A DNA stretch of 40,913 nucleotides from positions 1 through 40,913 of the forward strand of contig QKCO01000035.1 in NCBI GenBank assembly GCA_003245635.1, read 5' to 3'. The position numbers were made by a program, and so were the translations under genes. Shown in pieces: positions 16,341 to 24,719 of this stretch. The first letter of the stretch is position 1; each line of letters begins with the position of its first letter. The DNA comes from Treponema sp. GTDB taxonomy: Bacteria > Spirochaetota > Spirochaetia > Treponematales > Breznakiellaceae. The notes beneath the pieces were generated by a model that worked only from the letters and a program-made list of their open reading frames with translations, was not told the origin of the DNA and did not search any database.

Positions 16341-16412
16341 TAGCCCCTAGGGGAATCGAACCCCTCTTTTAAGATTGAGAATCTCATGTCCTAACCGATA
16401 GACGAAGGGGCC
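16341..16412 (-). tRNA. tRNA-Glu (anticodon CTC)
   Basis: A 72-base cloverleaf: acceptor GGCCCCT/AGGGGCT with one G-T pair and discriminator A, the typical Glu D arm GTCTATCGGTTAGGAC, anticodon stem TGAGA/TCTTA with loop TTCTCAA (anticodon CTC, reading GAG), T arm AGGGG-TTCGATT-CCCCT. No encoded CCA. It lies nine bases after tRNA-Gln(CTG) and before a terminator. Confidence 0.94.
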
Positions 16413-16421
16413 GATTGGTTA

Positions 16422-16492
16422 TTCCCCAGGGAGGATTCGAACCCCCACAAGCAGATCCAGAGTCTGCCGTGCTACCATTACACAACCGGGGA
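16422..16492 (-). tRNA. tRNA-Gln (anticodon CTG)
   Basis: A 71-base cloverleaf: acceptor TCCCCGG/CTGGGGA with one G-T pair and discriminator A, anticodon stem GCAGA/TCTGC with loop CTCTGGA (anticodon CTG, reading CAG), T arm GGGGG-TTCGAAT-CCTCC. No encoded CCA. It is the first gene of a two-tRNA unit and complements the TTG-anticodon tRNA-Gln at 4643-4714. Confidence 0.94.
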
Positions 16493-16515
16493 GCGATCGT
16501 GTCGCAACGAACGGC

Positions 16516-16544
16516 AATTTACGCTCAAACCGAAAAAATGTCAA
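16516..16544 (-). promoter_or_regulatory. Promoter of tRNA-Gln/tRNA-Glu unit
   Basis: TTGACA (16539-16544), 17-base spacer, TAAATT (16516-16521). Transcription should begin near 16509, about 17 bases before the tRNA-Gln 5' end. Confidence 0.8.
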
Positions 16545-16566
16545 TACGCGCAGGCTGAAATCTCTT

Positions 16567-17100
16567 TCACTCTCCGTGGTACTCGATCAGCGTCTTGATC
16601 GGGACGCCGCCGAGCATCGACCGGTAATTGAGGAACGGCAGCCCGACGACGCCGAAAATTCCCGCCACCTGGGCGCCCGCGGCGACCACCAGCTCTGTAG
16701 CTGCCTTGAGCGTTCCCCCGGTGGCGATCAGATCGTCGACGACGAGCACCCGCTTGCCTTTCGGAACGTCCATCTCGTGGACTTCGATCTCGGCCTCGCC
16801 GTATTCGAGCTGATACTTTCGAGAAATAGTCTCCCCGGGCAGCTTCCCTTTCTTACGTATAAGGATAAGAGGGATTCCCATCCGGTCGGCGAAAGGCGCC
16901 GCGAAGACGAAGCCCCTCGATTCGATCGCGGCGACCGCGTCGATGCGCTCGCCACGGTACGCATCGATCATGCTGTCGATGCAATGCTTGAACGCGACCG
17001 GATCGGCCAGGATGCTCGTGATATCGTAAAACAGAATGCCCTTTTTGGGAAAATCCGGCACTTTGCGGATTGCGGAATCGAGATCGAATACATTGTCCAT
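16567..17100 (-). CDS. apt: Adenine phosphoribosyltransferase
   Basis: Apt salvages adenine to AMP with PRPP. The 177-residue length is usual. The N-terminus has IRKVPDFPKKGILFYDITSILAD (11-33), the residues AAIESRGFVFAAPFADRMGIP follow at 57-77, and the PRPP-binding motif VLVVDDLIATGGT is at 118-130. ATG 17100 is chosen on family length and AGAGGTGA seven bases upstream; the frame is open further but overlaps the preceding gene. It follows the flavodoxin-like gene by seven bases and probably shares its promoter. Confidence 0.96.
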   Translation of the reverse strand: MDNVFDLDSAIRKVPDFPKKGILFYDITSILADPVAFKHCIDSMIDAYRGERIDAVAAIESRGFVFAAPFADRMGIPLILIRKKGKLPGETISRKYQLEYGEAEIEVHEMDVPKGKRVLVVDDLIATGGTLKAATELVVAAGAQVAGIFGVVGLPFLNYRSMLGGVPIKTLIEYHGE

Positions 17101-17107
17101 CGAAAAG

Positions 17108-17500
17108 TCACCTCTGCCGCAGGGTTTCCGCCGCCCACGGACCGATATCCGAGGCTCCTTCCAGCAGGAAACCTTTCGGATGCAAGCGCAGATCGGCGTC
17201 GCGGACGACGGCACGAAGATACTCGATCGCGGCCATCGAGGCAAGCGAGAAAAGGCCGCACGGCCGGCCGGCGAGGTTGATACCTTTCAGCACGCGCTCT
17301 ACTTCGCTGAACGAAGCGGGGCTCGGCGACTCGCAGCCGATGAAATACGCATCGGCCGGCAGGACATCCACCGGAGCGAAATCGGCGGCTTTGCGAATCA
17401 CGAAACGCGCATCGCCGATGCTTTTCCGCATCGCCTCGACCGCCTTTTCCATAGCGGAGCCGCCGTCGATGATAACCAGAACCTGTTTTATCGAGTTCAC
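17108..17500 (-). CDS. Flavodoxin-like protein
   Basis: The 130-residue product has the alternating beta/alpha pattern of a flavodoxin fold: first strand KQVLVIIDGGSAMEKAVEAMRK, then ADAYFIGCESPSPASFSEVERVLKGINLAGRPCGLFSLAS, where FIGCESP and the following segment resemble the second and third flavin loops. The usual first phosphate loop (T/S-x-T-G-x-T) is replaced by DGGSA, so FMN binding is doubtful. GTG 17500 is chosen because the promoter TTGACA-17-TACTAT ends six bases before it; the longer frame upstream runs through this promoter and the end of comF. No Shine-Dalgarno, so probably leaderless. Next to apt; function unknown. Confidence 0.75.
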   Translation of the reverse strand: MNSIKQVLVIIDGGSAMEKAVEAMRKSIGDARFVIRKAADFAPVDVLPADAYFIGCESPSPASFSEVERVLKGINLAGRPCGLFSLASMAAIEYLRAVVRDADLRLHPKGFLLEGASDIGPWAAETLRQR

Positions 17501-17506
17501 GGTCCA

Positions 17507-17535
17507 ATAGTAGTGCCGAGGCTCGGCCTTGTCAA
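17507..17535 (-). promoter_or_regulatory. Promoter of flavodoxin-like gene and apt (leaderless)
   Basis: TTGACA (17530-17535), 17-base spacer, TACTAT (17507-17512), then six bases to GTG 17500. The spacer contains the inverted repeat GCCGAG-G-CTCGGC at 17515-17527. Confidence 0.75.
17515..17527. promoter_or_regulatory. Inverted repeat in promoter spacer (candidate operator)
   Basis: GCCGAG and CTCGGC form a perfect 6-base inverted repeat with one central base, lying wholly between the -35 and -10 boxes. A repressor bound here would block RNA polymerase. The role is inferred from the position. Confidence 0.35.
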
Positions 17536-17564
17536 CTTTGGCCGCTTTTTTTGCAGCGGCCGCA

Positions 17565-18275
17565 TCAATCGTAGCAGAAGGCGATCGCGAATACGTACGA
17601 ACACCCGCCGCTCTTGAGCGCCGCGGCGCAGGCGTTGAGCGTCGCTCCGGTCGTGCACACATCGTCGACCAACACGGCGCGGACCGGCGGCGCGGAGACG
17701 CAGCGGAACGCCGCTTTCATATTGTCCGCGCGTTCTGCGCGGTTGAGCTTTTTCTGCGTCCTGCCGGGAAGCCGAACAAGGCAGCGGCTGACAGGCAGCC
17801 CCTCAGCACGCTCAAGACGGGAAACGATCGCATCGACCTGATCCCATCCGTTGCGTTTGAGCTTCCCCGGACGCGGCGGAACAGGCACGATCCGGAATTC
17901 CGCTCCGATTTCAGGGCGCCGCGCGATGGCTTCCGCGAACGCTTCGGCGGCGAAGCCCACCGCGGACCTCCCCTGACCGAACTTGAACGCCGTCAGAAGC
18001 CGCCGCGGCGTTCCAGCGTAGGCAAACAAGAGATGGGCTCCGTCGAACGAAGGAGGCGGCAGCTCCCGGCATTCGAGGCAGCGAGCCCGCTCCGATACGA
18101 GCGGACGCCCGCAGGAAGCGCAGCGCCTCCGGAGATCCGCCCGGAGCAGGCTTCCGCATTCGGAGCAGACGCCGCGCGCCGATTCTCCTCCATCGAGCAG
18201 GCGGATGCCGCATACCGCGCAGCCGGCAGGAAAAACGAACTCGCGGATCAACGACAGGGCGCCGATGGGATTCAT
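17565..18275 (-). CDS. comF: ComF family phosphoribosyltransferase-like protein
   Basis: The 236 residues have the ComF layout: an N-terminal zinc-ribbon part with four CxxC pairs (Cys19/22, 37/40, 52/55, 66/69), a linker with LLFAYAGTPRRLLTAFKFGQGR (82-103), and a type I phosphoribosyltransferase domain with VPVPPRPGKLKRNGWDQV (130-147) and the PRPP motif VLVDDVCTTGAT (201-212). In competent bacteria ComF helps take single-stranded DNA into the cytosol; many genomes carry it without known competence. It lies 84 bases downstream of mutS and is probably cotranscribed. No clear Shine-Dalgarno. Confidence 0.92.
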   Translation of the reverse strand: MNPIGALSLIREFVFPAGCAVCGIRLLDGGESARGVCSECGSLLRADLRRRCASCGRPLVSERARCLECRELPPPSFDGAHLLFAYAGTPRRLLTAFKFGQGRSAVGFAAEAFAEAIARRPEIGAEFRIVPVPPRPGKLKRNGWDQVDAIVSRLERAEGLPVSRCLVRLPGRTQKKLNRAERADNMKAAFRCVSAPPVRAVLVDDVCTTGATLNACAAALKSGGCSYVFAIAFCYD

Positions 18276-18359
18276 GGCCGTGGTAGCGGAGGATTCGGCT
18301 TCCTGCTTTAAGCGGATCGAAGCCGGCGTCCGGAATTCGTTTTTGAGCGGGAAAGTCCG

Positions 18360-21023
18360 CTAAAACAATTCCGGAACATCCGGGCGCTTTGCGGCCCGGC
18401 TGCTCCGCGCCGAGGAAGCCCCTCTTTTCCATTTATAGAGCAGATGGAGCGCATCCAAGGGAGAAAGGCGATCCGGCTGAATCGCATCCAGTTCGGCTTC
18501 AAGGAAAGAAGGAACGCCGTTCTGCGGATCAGGCTTCGGCGCGGCCGCGTCCGACGAGAGCGAAAAAGGCAGCGCCGACTCGCTGCGTCGAAGCGTATCG
18601 AGAATCGCGCGAGCGCGATCCAGCACGGAAGAAGGCACGCCGGCGAGATGCGCTACGTGCAGTCCGTAGGATTCCTCGGTCGCGCCTTCCTTAAGACGGC
18701 GAAGGAACACGACCTCGCCGTCGCGCTCGGCTACTTCCATCGACCTGTTCGCGAGCCGCGGATGCTGGATGCGGGAAAGTTCGTGGTAGTGCGTGGCGAA
18801 CAGCGTCCGGCACCGGATCTCGGAAAGGAGATGCTCGCAGACGGCCCAGGCGATAGACAGGCCGTCGTTCGTCCCGGTCCCCCGCCCCACTTCGTCCATT
18901 ACGACCAGGCTCCGATCTCCGGCGGTCCTGAGGATGTTCGCCGTTTCGTTCATTTCGACCAGGAACGTCGATTCGCCGCGCGCGAGATTGTCTGAAGCGC
19001 CGACCCGGCAGAAAACCTTGTCGACGATCCCGATGTCCGCCTCCCGAGCGGGAACGAAGCTGCCGATCTGGGCCATGAGCACGATGAGGGCGGCTTGGCG
19101 CAGGTAGGTCGACTTACCCGCCATATTCGGGCCGGTGATGAGCGCGAAGGAAATCCCGGACTCGGAACCGCCTTCCGCATCGAGGACTAGGTCATTGGGA
19201 ACGAAATCGCCGCGAGGCAGGTGAGCCTCAACGACCGGGTGCCGGCCTTCGACGATGCGCAGGCGAACACCTGAGTCCACCGACGGACGGGTCCAGGCGC
19301 GGACGGTCGCGGCGCGCGCGAGGGATTGGGCTACGTCGATCGACGCGATCCGGCGCGCGGCGGCCAGAAGAGCGGGAACAAGGGATTTCGCCTGTTCCCT
19401 GACCGCGAGAAATAAACGCTTCTCGAGTTCGACGACCCGATCGGCCGCGCCGTTCAGTTCCGTCTCGAGCGCGATGAGCCGGTCCGTCGTGAAGCGCTCA
19501 GCTCCCGCCATCGACTGGCGCCTGATGAAGTGGCCGGGCACGGTCTGGATGTTGGCCCGGCTGATTTCGAAGAAATAGCCGATCAGGCGGTTGTAGCGGA
19601 TTTTGAGGCCCTGGAGGCCGGTCGCCTCGCGCTCTTCCTGGAGATAGGCCTCGAGCGCGCCGTGGCCGTCGTCCTTGAGCCGCTTGAGGGAATCCAGCTC
19701 CGCGTCGTAGCCGGCTTTGATCAGATTGCCTTCGGTCAGGAGGATGGACGGCTCATCGGCTATGGCCCGCTCGAGAAGCGCGCGCAGTCCGGACAGTTCG
19801 GACAGTTCGGCGGGCGCGAGGGCGCGCGCATCCGCATCGTCGAGCGAGGTAGACCGTTCAAGCGATAAGGCGATCGATTCGACCTGCTCGCAGACGGCGA
19901 GGCTGTCCCGCACCGCAACGAGGTCCTTGGCGTGGGCCCGGTCCATCGCCACGCGGGCGCACAGGCGCTCGAGATCGAAGGACCGGAACAGCGCATCGCG
20001 CAGGCTCGAAAGCTTGCCTTGGGCGCGGTAGAGCGCTTCCACGGCATCCAGCCGTTGAGCGATGACCGCCGGATCGACCAGCGGATGAAGGATGCGGCGC
20101 TTCAGCAGCCGGGCGCCCATGGCGGTCCTGGTTTCGTCCAGCGTCTCGAGGAGCGTGAAGCGCGCATCGCCCTCCCGCATATTGCGCACGAGCTCGAGGT
20201 TGCGCTGGGTCGAATCGTCCAAGCCGACGTACTCCGTCTCGGCGTAGCGGCGGATTTCGCGGACGTGCGGAAGCATGCTTTTCGAAGTTTCGTCCAGATA
20301 GGAGAGGATCGCTCCCGCCGCGACGATTTCGGGAGCTTCGTCCGACAGCCCGAAGCCTTTCAGGTTGGCGGTTTCGAATTGCGAACGGAGCCTGGCCGCC
20401 GCGCGGGCGGAATCGAAAAGCCAATCCGGCCAGCGGTTGACCACCAGGCCCGAGCGCTCCGCGACCGATTCGGCCACATCGGAACGCTCCTCGATCAGGG
20501 ATTCCTGAACGATGATTTCCTTCGGCTGGATGCGCTCGAGTTCCCGCCGGAGGCGATCCCGCCCGGTGTCGGCCGGAAACGAGCAGACGCGGAAATCGCC
20601 GGTGGAAGCCTCCACGTACGCGAAGGAAAGATCGTCCTTCACTCGCGCGAGGGCGGCCAGATAATTCGAGCTGCCTTTCTCGAGATAATCCTCGTCGACG
20701 GTGGTACCCGGGGTGATCACTTCCACGACGCGGCGGTCGGCGATCCCTTTGCCGGGAACGGGGATCGACAGCTGTTCGCAGACGGCGATCTTCTTGCCGA
20801 TCTTGAGCAGCCGGGCTATGTAGGACCGGGCGGCATGATAGGGTATTCCGCACATGGGCTGCCCGTTTCTGCTGGTCAAGGTCAGGTTGAGCAGGGACGA
20901 AACTTCGACCGCGTCTTCCGAGAACATCTCGTAGAAATCGCCGAGACGAAAAAAAAGGATGTCGTCCCGGTGGTCGTTCTTGATCCGGCGGTACTGCTCC
21001 ATCATCGGGCTCAAGGCAGACAT
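18360..21023 (-). CDS. mutS: DNA mismatch repair protein MutS
   Basis: MutS recognises mismatches and recruits MutL. The 887 residues include the mismatch-contact motif FYE at 30-32 (in FFRLGDFYEMF), the connector and lever domains, the ATPase Walker A GPNMAGKST near 628-636, DEVGRGTGTNDGLS near 705-718, and the signature FATHYHEL. ATG 21023 is preceded by TTGATA-18-TATAAT with only nine bases to the start and no Shine-Dalgarno, so the mRNA has almost no leader; the second in-frame ATG (codon 7) would also give a full domain. comF follows. Confidence 0.97.
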   Translation of the reverse strand: MSALSPMMEQYRRIKNDHRDDILFFRLGDFYEMFSEDAVEVSSLLNLTLTSRNGQPMCGIPYHAARSYIARLLKIGKKIAVCEQLSIPVPGKGIADRRVVEVITPGTTVDEDYLEKGSSNYLAALARVKDDLSFAYVEASTGDFRVCSFPADTGRDRLRRELERIQPKEIIVQESLIEERSDVAESVAERSGLVVNRWPDWLFDSARAAARLRSQFETANLKGFGLSDEAPEIVAAGAILSYLDETSKSMLPHVREIRRYAETEYVGLDDSTQRNLELVRNMREGDARFTLLETLDETRTAMGARLLKRRILHPLVDPAVIAQRLDAVEALYRAQGKLSSLRDALFRSFDLERLCARVAMDRAHAKDLVAVRDSLAVCEQVESIALSLERSTSLDDADARALAPAELSELSGLRALLERAIADEPSILLTEGNLIKAGYDAELDSLKRLKDDGHGALEAYLQEEREATGLQGLKIRYNRLIGYFFEISRANIQTVPGHFIRRQSMAGAERFTTDRLIALETELNGAADRVVELEKRLFLAVREQAKSLVPALLAAARRIASIDVAQSLARAATVRAWTRPSVDSGVRLRIVEGRHPVVEAHLPRGDFVPNDLVLDAEGGSESGISFALITGPNMAGKSTYLRQAALIVLMAQIGSFVPAREADIGIVDKVFCRVGASDNLARGESTFLVEMNETANILRTAGDRSLVVMDEVGRGTGTNDGLSIAWAVCEHLLSEIRCRTLFATHYHELSRIQHPRLANRSMEVAERDGEVVFLRRLKEGATEESYGLHVAHLAGVPSSVLDRARAILDTLRRSESALPFSLSSDAAAPKPDPQNGVPSFLEAELDAIQPDRLSPLDALHLLYKWKRGASSARSSRAAKRPDVPELF

Positions 21024-21032
21024 AAGAGTTGC

Positions 21033-21062
21033 ATTATAGAGGACTATGTTCTAAAGTATCAA
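21033..21062 (-). promoter_or_regulatory. Promoter of mutS
   Basis: TTGATA (21057-21062), 18-base spacer, consensus TATAAT (21033-21038), then nine bases to ATG 21023. A weaker candidate on the plus strand, TTGCAT (21029-21034), 17 bases, TAAAGT (21052-21057), would overlap it and drive the divergent STAS gene. Confidence 0.7.
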
Positions 21063-21092
21063 CCGTAGTGCTTTATTCTGGAGGTTCTGTCC

Positions 21093-21593
21093 GTGCCTGA
21101 AGCCTTGCAGTACAAGGAAAAAGACGATGTTCTCTACGTGCGCGCGGAAGGGCACGTCACCGCCGCGCTGTGCGCGGATCTTCGGTTCCTGATATTCGCC
21201 CGCTTCGACGCGGCGCCGCCGGTGAAGACGATGTACGTCGATCTTTCCGCCTGCACGTACATGGATTCGACCTTCATGGGGCTGCTGGTCGGCTTCAATA
21301 AGCGGCTTCTGAAGCTGGGAAGCGGCAAGCTCAATGTAGTCAGGCCGACGAGCCCGGCGAAGGAGCTCCTATCCGGATTGGGTCTCCTGCCGCTGATTGA
21401 AATCCTCGAAGAGAAGGTCGCCTTTCCCGAAGACATGGAAGACGTCCTGAAGACGAGGTCCACCGGCGTCGACCTGCTCCTGAAGGCGCACGAAAACCTG
21501 ATGGAGCTCTCCGACGACAACGTGAAGCGGTTTTCGACGCTCCACTCCGTGCTCAAGAGCCAGACCCGAAACGGTTCCGAAGGCGACGAATAA
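21093..21593 (+). CDS. STAS-domain protein (anti-sigma factor antagonist type)
   Basis: The 166 residues contain one STAS domain (about 1-105): DDVLYVRAEGHVTA, VKTMYVDLSACTYMDSTFMGLLVGFNKRL and KLNVVRPTS. Ser59 in MDSTFMGLL is at the place where SpoIIAA/RsbV proteins are phosphorylated by their anti-sigma kinase. A polar helical tail of about 60 residues follows. No kinase or sigma gene is adjacent, so the partner is unknown. The start is GTG 21093 with GGAGG eight bases upstream. Divergent from mutS, convergent with skp. Confidence 0.88.
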   Translation: MPEALQYKEKDDVLYVRAEGHVTAALCADLRFLIFARFDAAPPVKTMYVDLSACTYMDSTFMGLLVGFNKRLLKLGSGKLNVVRPTSPAKELLSGLGLLPLIEILEEKVAFPEDMEDVLKTRSTGVDLLLKAHENLMELSDDNVKRFSTLHSVLKSQTRNGSEGDE

Positions 21594-21620
21594 CGGGCGC
21601 CGGATCCGAGCGCCATATAC

Positions 21621-21663
21621 GGAAAGGGCCTGCATGAATGCGTTCATGCAGGCCCTTTCCTTT
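21621..21663. terminator. Hairpin terminator between STAS gene and skp
   Basis: GGAAAGGGCCTGCATGAA (21621-21638) pairs perfectly over 18 bases with 21643-21660 around loop TGCG, followed by TTTA. It lies between convergent genes and probably ends both. The T-tail is short, but the stem is unusually long. Confidence 0.75.
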
Positions 21664-22189
21664 ATCGGCCGGCCTTGGTAAGCAGGCTCTGGATGACCGT
21701 ATCGGTTATGTCGACCGTCGGACTGTACCAAAGGATGCCGGCGCTTTCCTTCAGATTGAGGACGACGCTGTAGCCCTCGCTTTCGGCGACCGACTTTATC
21801 TCGTCGTGCACCTGCTGCAGAAACGCGGTCGACTGGGAGAGCTTCTTCTTCTGGTCCTCCAGCTCGGCCGTCTTCACGCGATAGTACTCGCGGAGGAAAT
21901 CGGTTTTCTTGGAAATGTCCGCATCCAGGCGCAGGGCCTTCTCGCTGTCGCCCGAACTTTCGGCCTCCAGCTTCGAGCGCTGCAGGTTCTGCAGCTCGGC
22001 GGTCATGCGGTCGACGTCGGCCTGGACGCGCGCGCTGCGCTCCTCCCAGTCCCGGACCGCTTTCGAATCGCGGTAGAACGTGGTGAAGACGCGGGGAAGG
22101 TCGATGACCGCGAAACGGGTCAGCTGCTGGGAAAAAGACGGCACCGCGCTCAAAAGGGCTACGGCCGCCGCTATCGCGAAACGTTTCAT
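21662..22189 (-). CDS. skp: Periplasmic chaperone Skp/OmpH
   Basis: Skp holds unfolded outer-membrane proteins in the periplasm. The 175 residues start with a signal peptide (MKRFAIAAAVALLSAVPSFSQ, about 20 residues), then the OmpH pattern FAVIDLPRVFTTFYRDSKA, two long coiled-coil helices (about 50-125), and the closing segment EGYSVVLNLKESAGILWYSPTVDITDTVI. AAGGAG precedes the ATG. It begins 16 bases after bamA, the classic bamA-skp order. Confidence 0.93.
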   Translation of the reverse strand: MKRFAIAAAVALLSAVPSFSQQLTRFAVIDLPRVFTTFYRDSKAVRDWEERSARVQADVDRMTAELQNLQRSKLEAESSGDSEKALRLDADISKKTDFLREYYRVKTAELEDQKKKLSQSTAFLQQVHDEIKSVAESEGYSVVLNLKESAGILWYSPTVDITDTVIQSLLTKAGR

Positions 22190-22205
22190 GCGCGAAGCTC
22201 CTTGG

Positions 22206-24695
22206 CTAGTTCGTCGAAATGACGAAGGATAGGACGAAATCGAGACCCGAGCCGTCTTCGCCGGTGTTCCAGAGGCTTCCGGTCATCCATTGGATCTTGT
22301 CGTCGACGACCTTGAAGCGTTTGGCCAGGCTGAAGCGGAACGGAAACTGCGGAATGGCGAAGCGGAGTCCCGCTCCGAGCGAGAACCGGAAGTCCTCGAG
22401 GGTGAGGTTCGAGAAAAGCTCCTGCGGCGTGTCCTTGACGGCGACCGCGTCGCAGAACCAGTCCAGGGAGAGGACGCCGGGCGCGAGCGGAGAGCGGATC
22501 TCGAGCCAGTTGTTCCACATCGCCAGACCGTAGTTGGTGCTTTCGCTGTACCAGCCCCGTCCGACGAACATGCCGTCGATGGACAGCTTGTTGGAATAGA
22601 GAATTTCCGGTTCGTTGCCGTAGAACTGGGGCAGGATAGCGGAGATTCCCGAATACCCGGCGAGCACCGCCTTTACGCGGAACGCCTTGAGCATGAAGTC
22701 CCAGAGCGTAAGATAGGCCTCGCCCTTGGTGTCCGAGCGCAGATAGTGTTCCCGCTCGAAGGGGAAGAGGCCGACCAGCGAAGCGCGCTGGCTGAAATAG
22801 GTGCCCTTCGACGCGTCGTAGGAAAGGTCGCGGTTATCCAGGGAGACCGAGCCGGTTATCGACTGCGTGGAAAGCCACTGGTTGTTGCCGCTGCGCAGCG
22901 TGGGATCGAAGGGGCGGTAGAGGGTATCGTCGTACTCGTTCCGGAAGAGCCCCGCCCGCAGCGCGCCTCCGAGGGAAAGAAGGCCGACGGGCGTCCGGAA
23001 ACGGTAGCCCGACGAGAAGCCGACCGAATAGCTCCACTTGTCGTAGGTCATCAGGTACGCGGACGGCACCGATTTGTCGTTGTCGTAGTACTCCTGGTAG
23101 GAGGTGTACGGATCGGGATAGGCGTAGTCCTCGTCGCCGACGAAGATCGCGTTGTTGTCGGTTGCGGCGTTCTTCTGGTAGTGCCCGATGGTGAAGTCGA
23201 AGGTGCCCGAGAGCGGCGAGCCGAAAAGCCAGCGCTCGGTGAACTGGAAGGACAATTCCTGGGTTTCAGGCGACGCGGTGAGCGAGATGCTGAAGGTTTG
23301 GCCGTTGCCCAGGAAGTTGCGGTCGCTCCATTTGATCAGCGCGGACATCGGGAAAGCTTCCGGGTCGGTGGAGCCAGAGAAGGTCACGCCGAACTGGATG
23401 TCGGCCGTCGGCTGCTCTTCAACGTTGAATATGAGATCCATGAGGTTCTCGGCGCTCCCCTGCGGCGTCTCCGGGGTGATGGCGGAGAAATACTGCAGGT
23501 TGTAGAGGCTGCGCAGCCCATCCATGACCTTGGCCTTGGAGAAGATTTCGCCGGGCTCGAGCGGAATTTCGCGCAGGATGACCGAATCCTTGGTCTTCTT
23601 GTTGCCGCGCACGATGATGTTCTCGACGTACGCGCGGCTGCGCTCGACGATCGAGACGGTGTACGAAACGACGGCAGCGTTCTCGTCCCGCTTTTCGCGC
23701 CGGTTGATCGTATTGAATATGTAGCCGTTCTCGTAGTACAGGTCGGCGATGCGCTGGAAGTCGGCCTCGAGCCGCTTGAAGTTGAGCGTCTGGTCCTTTT
23801 TCTGCGAAACGAGGGCGCCGAGCCGTTCGCTCGAGAATATCTTGTTCCCCTCGAAGGTGATGCCTCCGAAGGTGTATTGCCGCCCTTCCTTGATGCGGAA
23901 CGTGATCGACAGCATATTGCGGCCGTCCGCGTCTTTCCGGGATTCCTTGGCTACGTCGAAGACGGCCGCGTCGATATAGCCCCGCTCCTTGTAGTAGCCG
24001 ACTATCGCGTCCTTGTCCGCCTGCAGCTTGGATTCCTGGTAGGCGCCCGCGTTGAGCAGCGATTTGGGTTTGAGGGAAAGCAGGCCGCGCAGGGTGCGCT
24101 CCGAAACCGTCTCGTTGCCCTCGAAGCCCAAGGATTCGATGGCGGTCTGCTCGCCTTCGTCGATCACGAACACGACGCTCTGCGACGAGTCGTCCTGCGC
24201 GCGCGTCTCCGCCTTGACGACCGCGTTGGGGTACCCCTTCTCGAGGTACTTGTCGCGGACCGCCTGCTCGTCGAGCTTGAGCTTCATGCTGTTGACGACG
24301 TCGCCGGATTTGATCGTCACGACATCGAGCAGCTCGTTCTGGCGCAGTCCCTTGTTGCCTTCGAAGCGTATGCGCGCGACGACGGGCTTCTCGGTCACGG
24401 AGAATTTCAGGATGACCGCGGAACGCGCCGGATCGGCGGGAACGGCGCTCGGCGCGATCGCGTCGAAATATTCGAGCGCGTAGAGGCGGCCCTGGAGATC
24501 CATGAACAGGCTGTCGTCGAAAAGCCTGCCGAGAAAAGGCTGAACGATGCCGTCGAGCTCATCGCTCTTCACGTTGCGCAATCCTTCGAACCGGATATCC
24601 TTTATGGGCTTTCCGACGTACCATTCGTCGGGAGACTGCGAAAATGCCGCTATCGCAGCGAAGAGAAACAGAAAAGCGGTCAGTCGTAAGCGCAT
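22206..24695 (-). CDS. bamA: Outer membrane assembly factor BamA
   Basis: BamA is the Omp85-family core of the beta-barrel assembly machine. The 829 residues have a signal peptide (MRLRLTAFLFLFAAIAAFSQ), five POTRA-type repeats over about 25-420 (IKDIRFEGLRNV, VARIRFEGNKGL, IESLGFEGNETV, FGGITFEGNKIF, VENIIVRGNKKT), and a C-terminal 16-strand barrel with YLTLWDF and WLEIRSPL features. The last residue is Asn, not the usual aromatic. ATG 24695 has AAGGAG five bases upstream; an ATG five codons earlier overlaps that site. It lies between tamB (24 bases upstream) and skp. Confidence 0.95.
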   Translation of the reverse strand: MRLRLTAFLFLFAAIAAFSQSPDEWYVGKPIKDIRFEGLRNVKSDELDGIVQPFLGRLFDDSLFMDLQGRLYALEYFDAIAPSAVPADPARSAVILKFSVTEKPVVARIRFEGNKGLRQNELLDVVTIKSGDVVNSMKLKLDEQAVRDKYLEKGYPNAVVKAETRAQDDSSQSVVFVIDEGEQTAIESLGFEGNETVSERTLRGLLSLKPKSLLNAGAYQESKLQADKDAIVGYYKERGYIDAAVFDVAKESRKDADGRNMLSITFRIKEGRQYTFGGITFEGNKIFSSERLGALVSQKKDQTLNFKRLEADFQRIADLYYENGYIFNTINRREKRDENAAVVSYTVSIVERSRAYVENIIVRGNKKTKDSVILREIPLEPGEIFSKAKVMDGLRSLYNLQYFSAITPETPQGSAENLMDLIFNVEEQPTADIQFGVTFSGSTDPEAFPMSALIKWSDRNFLGNGQTFSISLTASPETQELSFQFTERWLFGSPLSGTFDFTIGHYQKNAATDNNAIFVGDEDYAYPDPYTSYQEYYDNDKSVPSAYLMTYDKWSYSVGFSSGYRFRTPVGLLSLGGALRAGLFRNEYDDTLYRPFDPTLRSGNNQWLSTQSITGSVSLDNRDLSYDASKGTYFSQRASLVGLFPFEREHYLRSDTKGEAYLTLWDFMLKAFRVKAVLAGYSGISAILPQFYGNEPEILYSNKLSIDGMFVGRGWYSESTNYGLAMWNNWLEIRSPLAPGVLSLDWFCDAVAVKDTPQELFSNLTLEDFRFSLGAGLRFAIPQFPFRFSLAKRFKVVDDKIQWMTGSLWNTGEDGSGLDFVLSFVISTN

Positions 24696-24719
24696 CGGTG
24701 CTCCTTGCATCGTCGTATA

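Noticed and set aside
18340-18365. Hairpin AGCGG/CCGCT after mutS
   Set aside because: The stem is only five pairs with no T-run on the minus strand, so it is unlikely to end transcription before comF.
22290-24689. A 799-codon open frame antisense to bamA
   Set aside because: bamA shows a signal peptide, POTRA repeats and a barrel in the other strand. The antisense translation has no recognisable domain.
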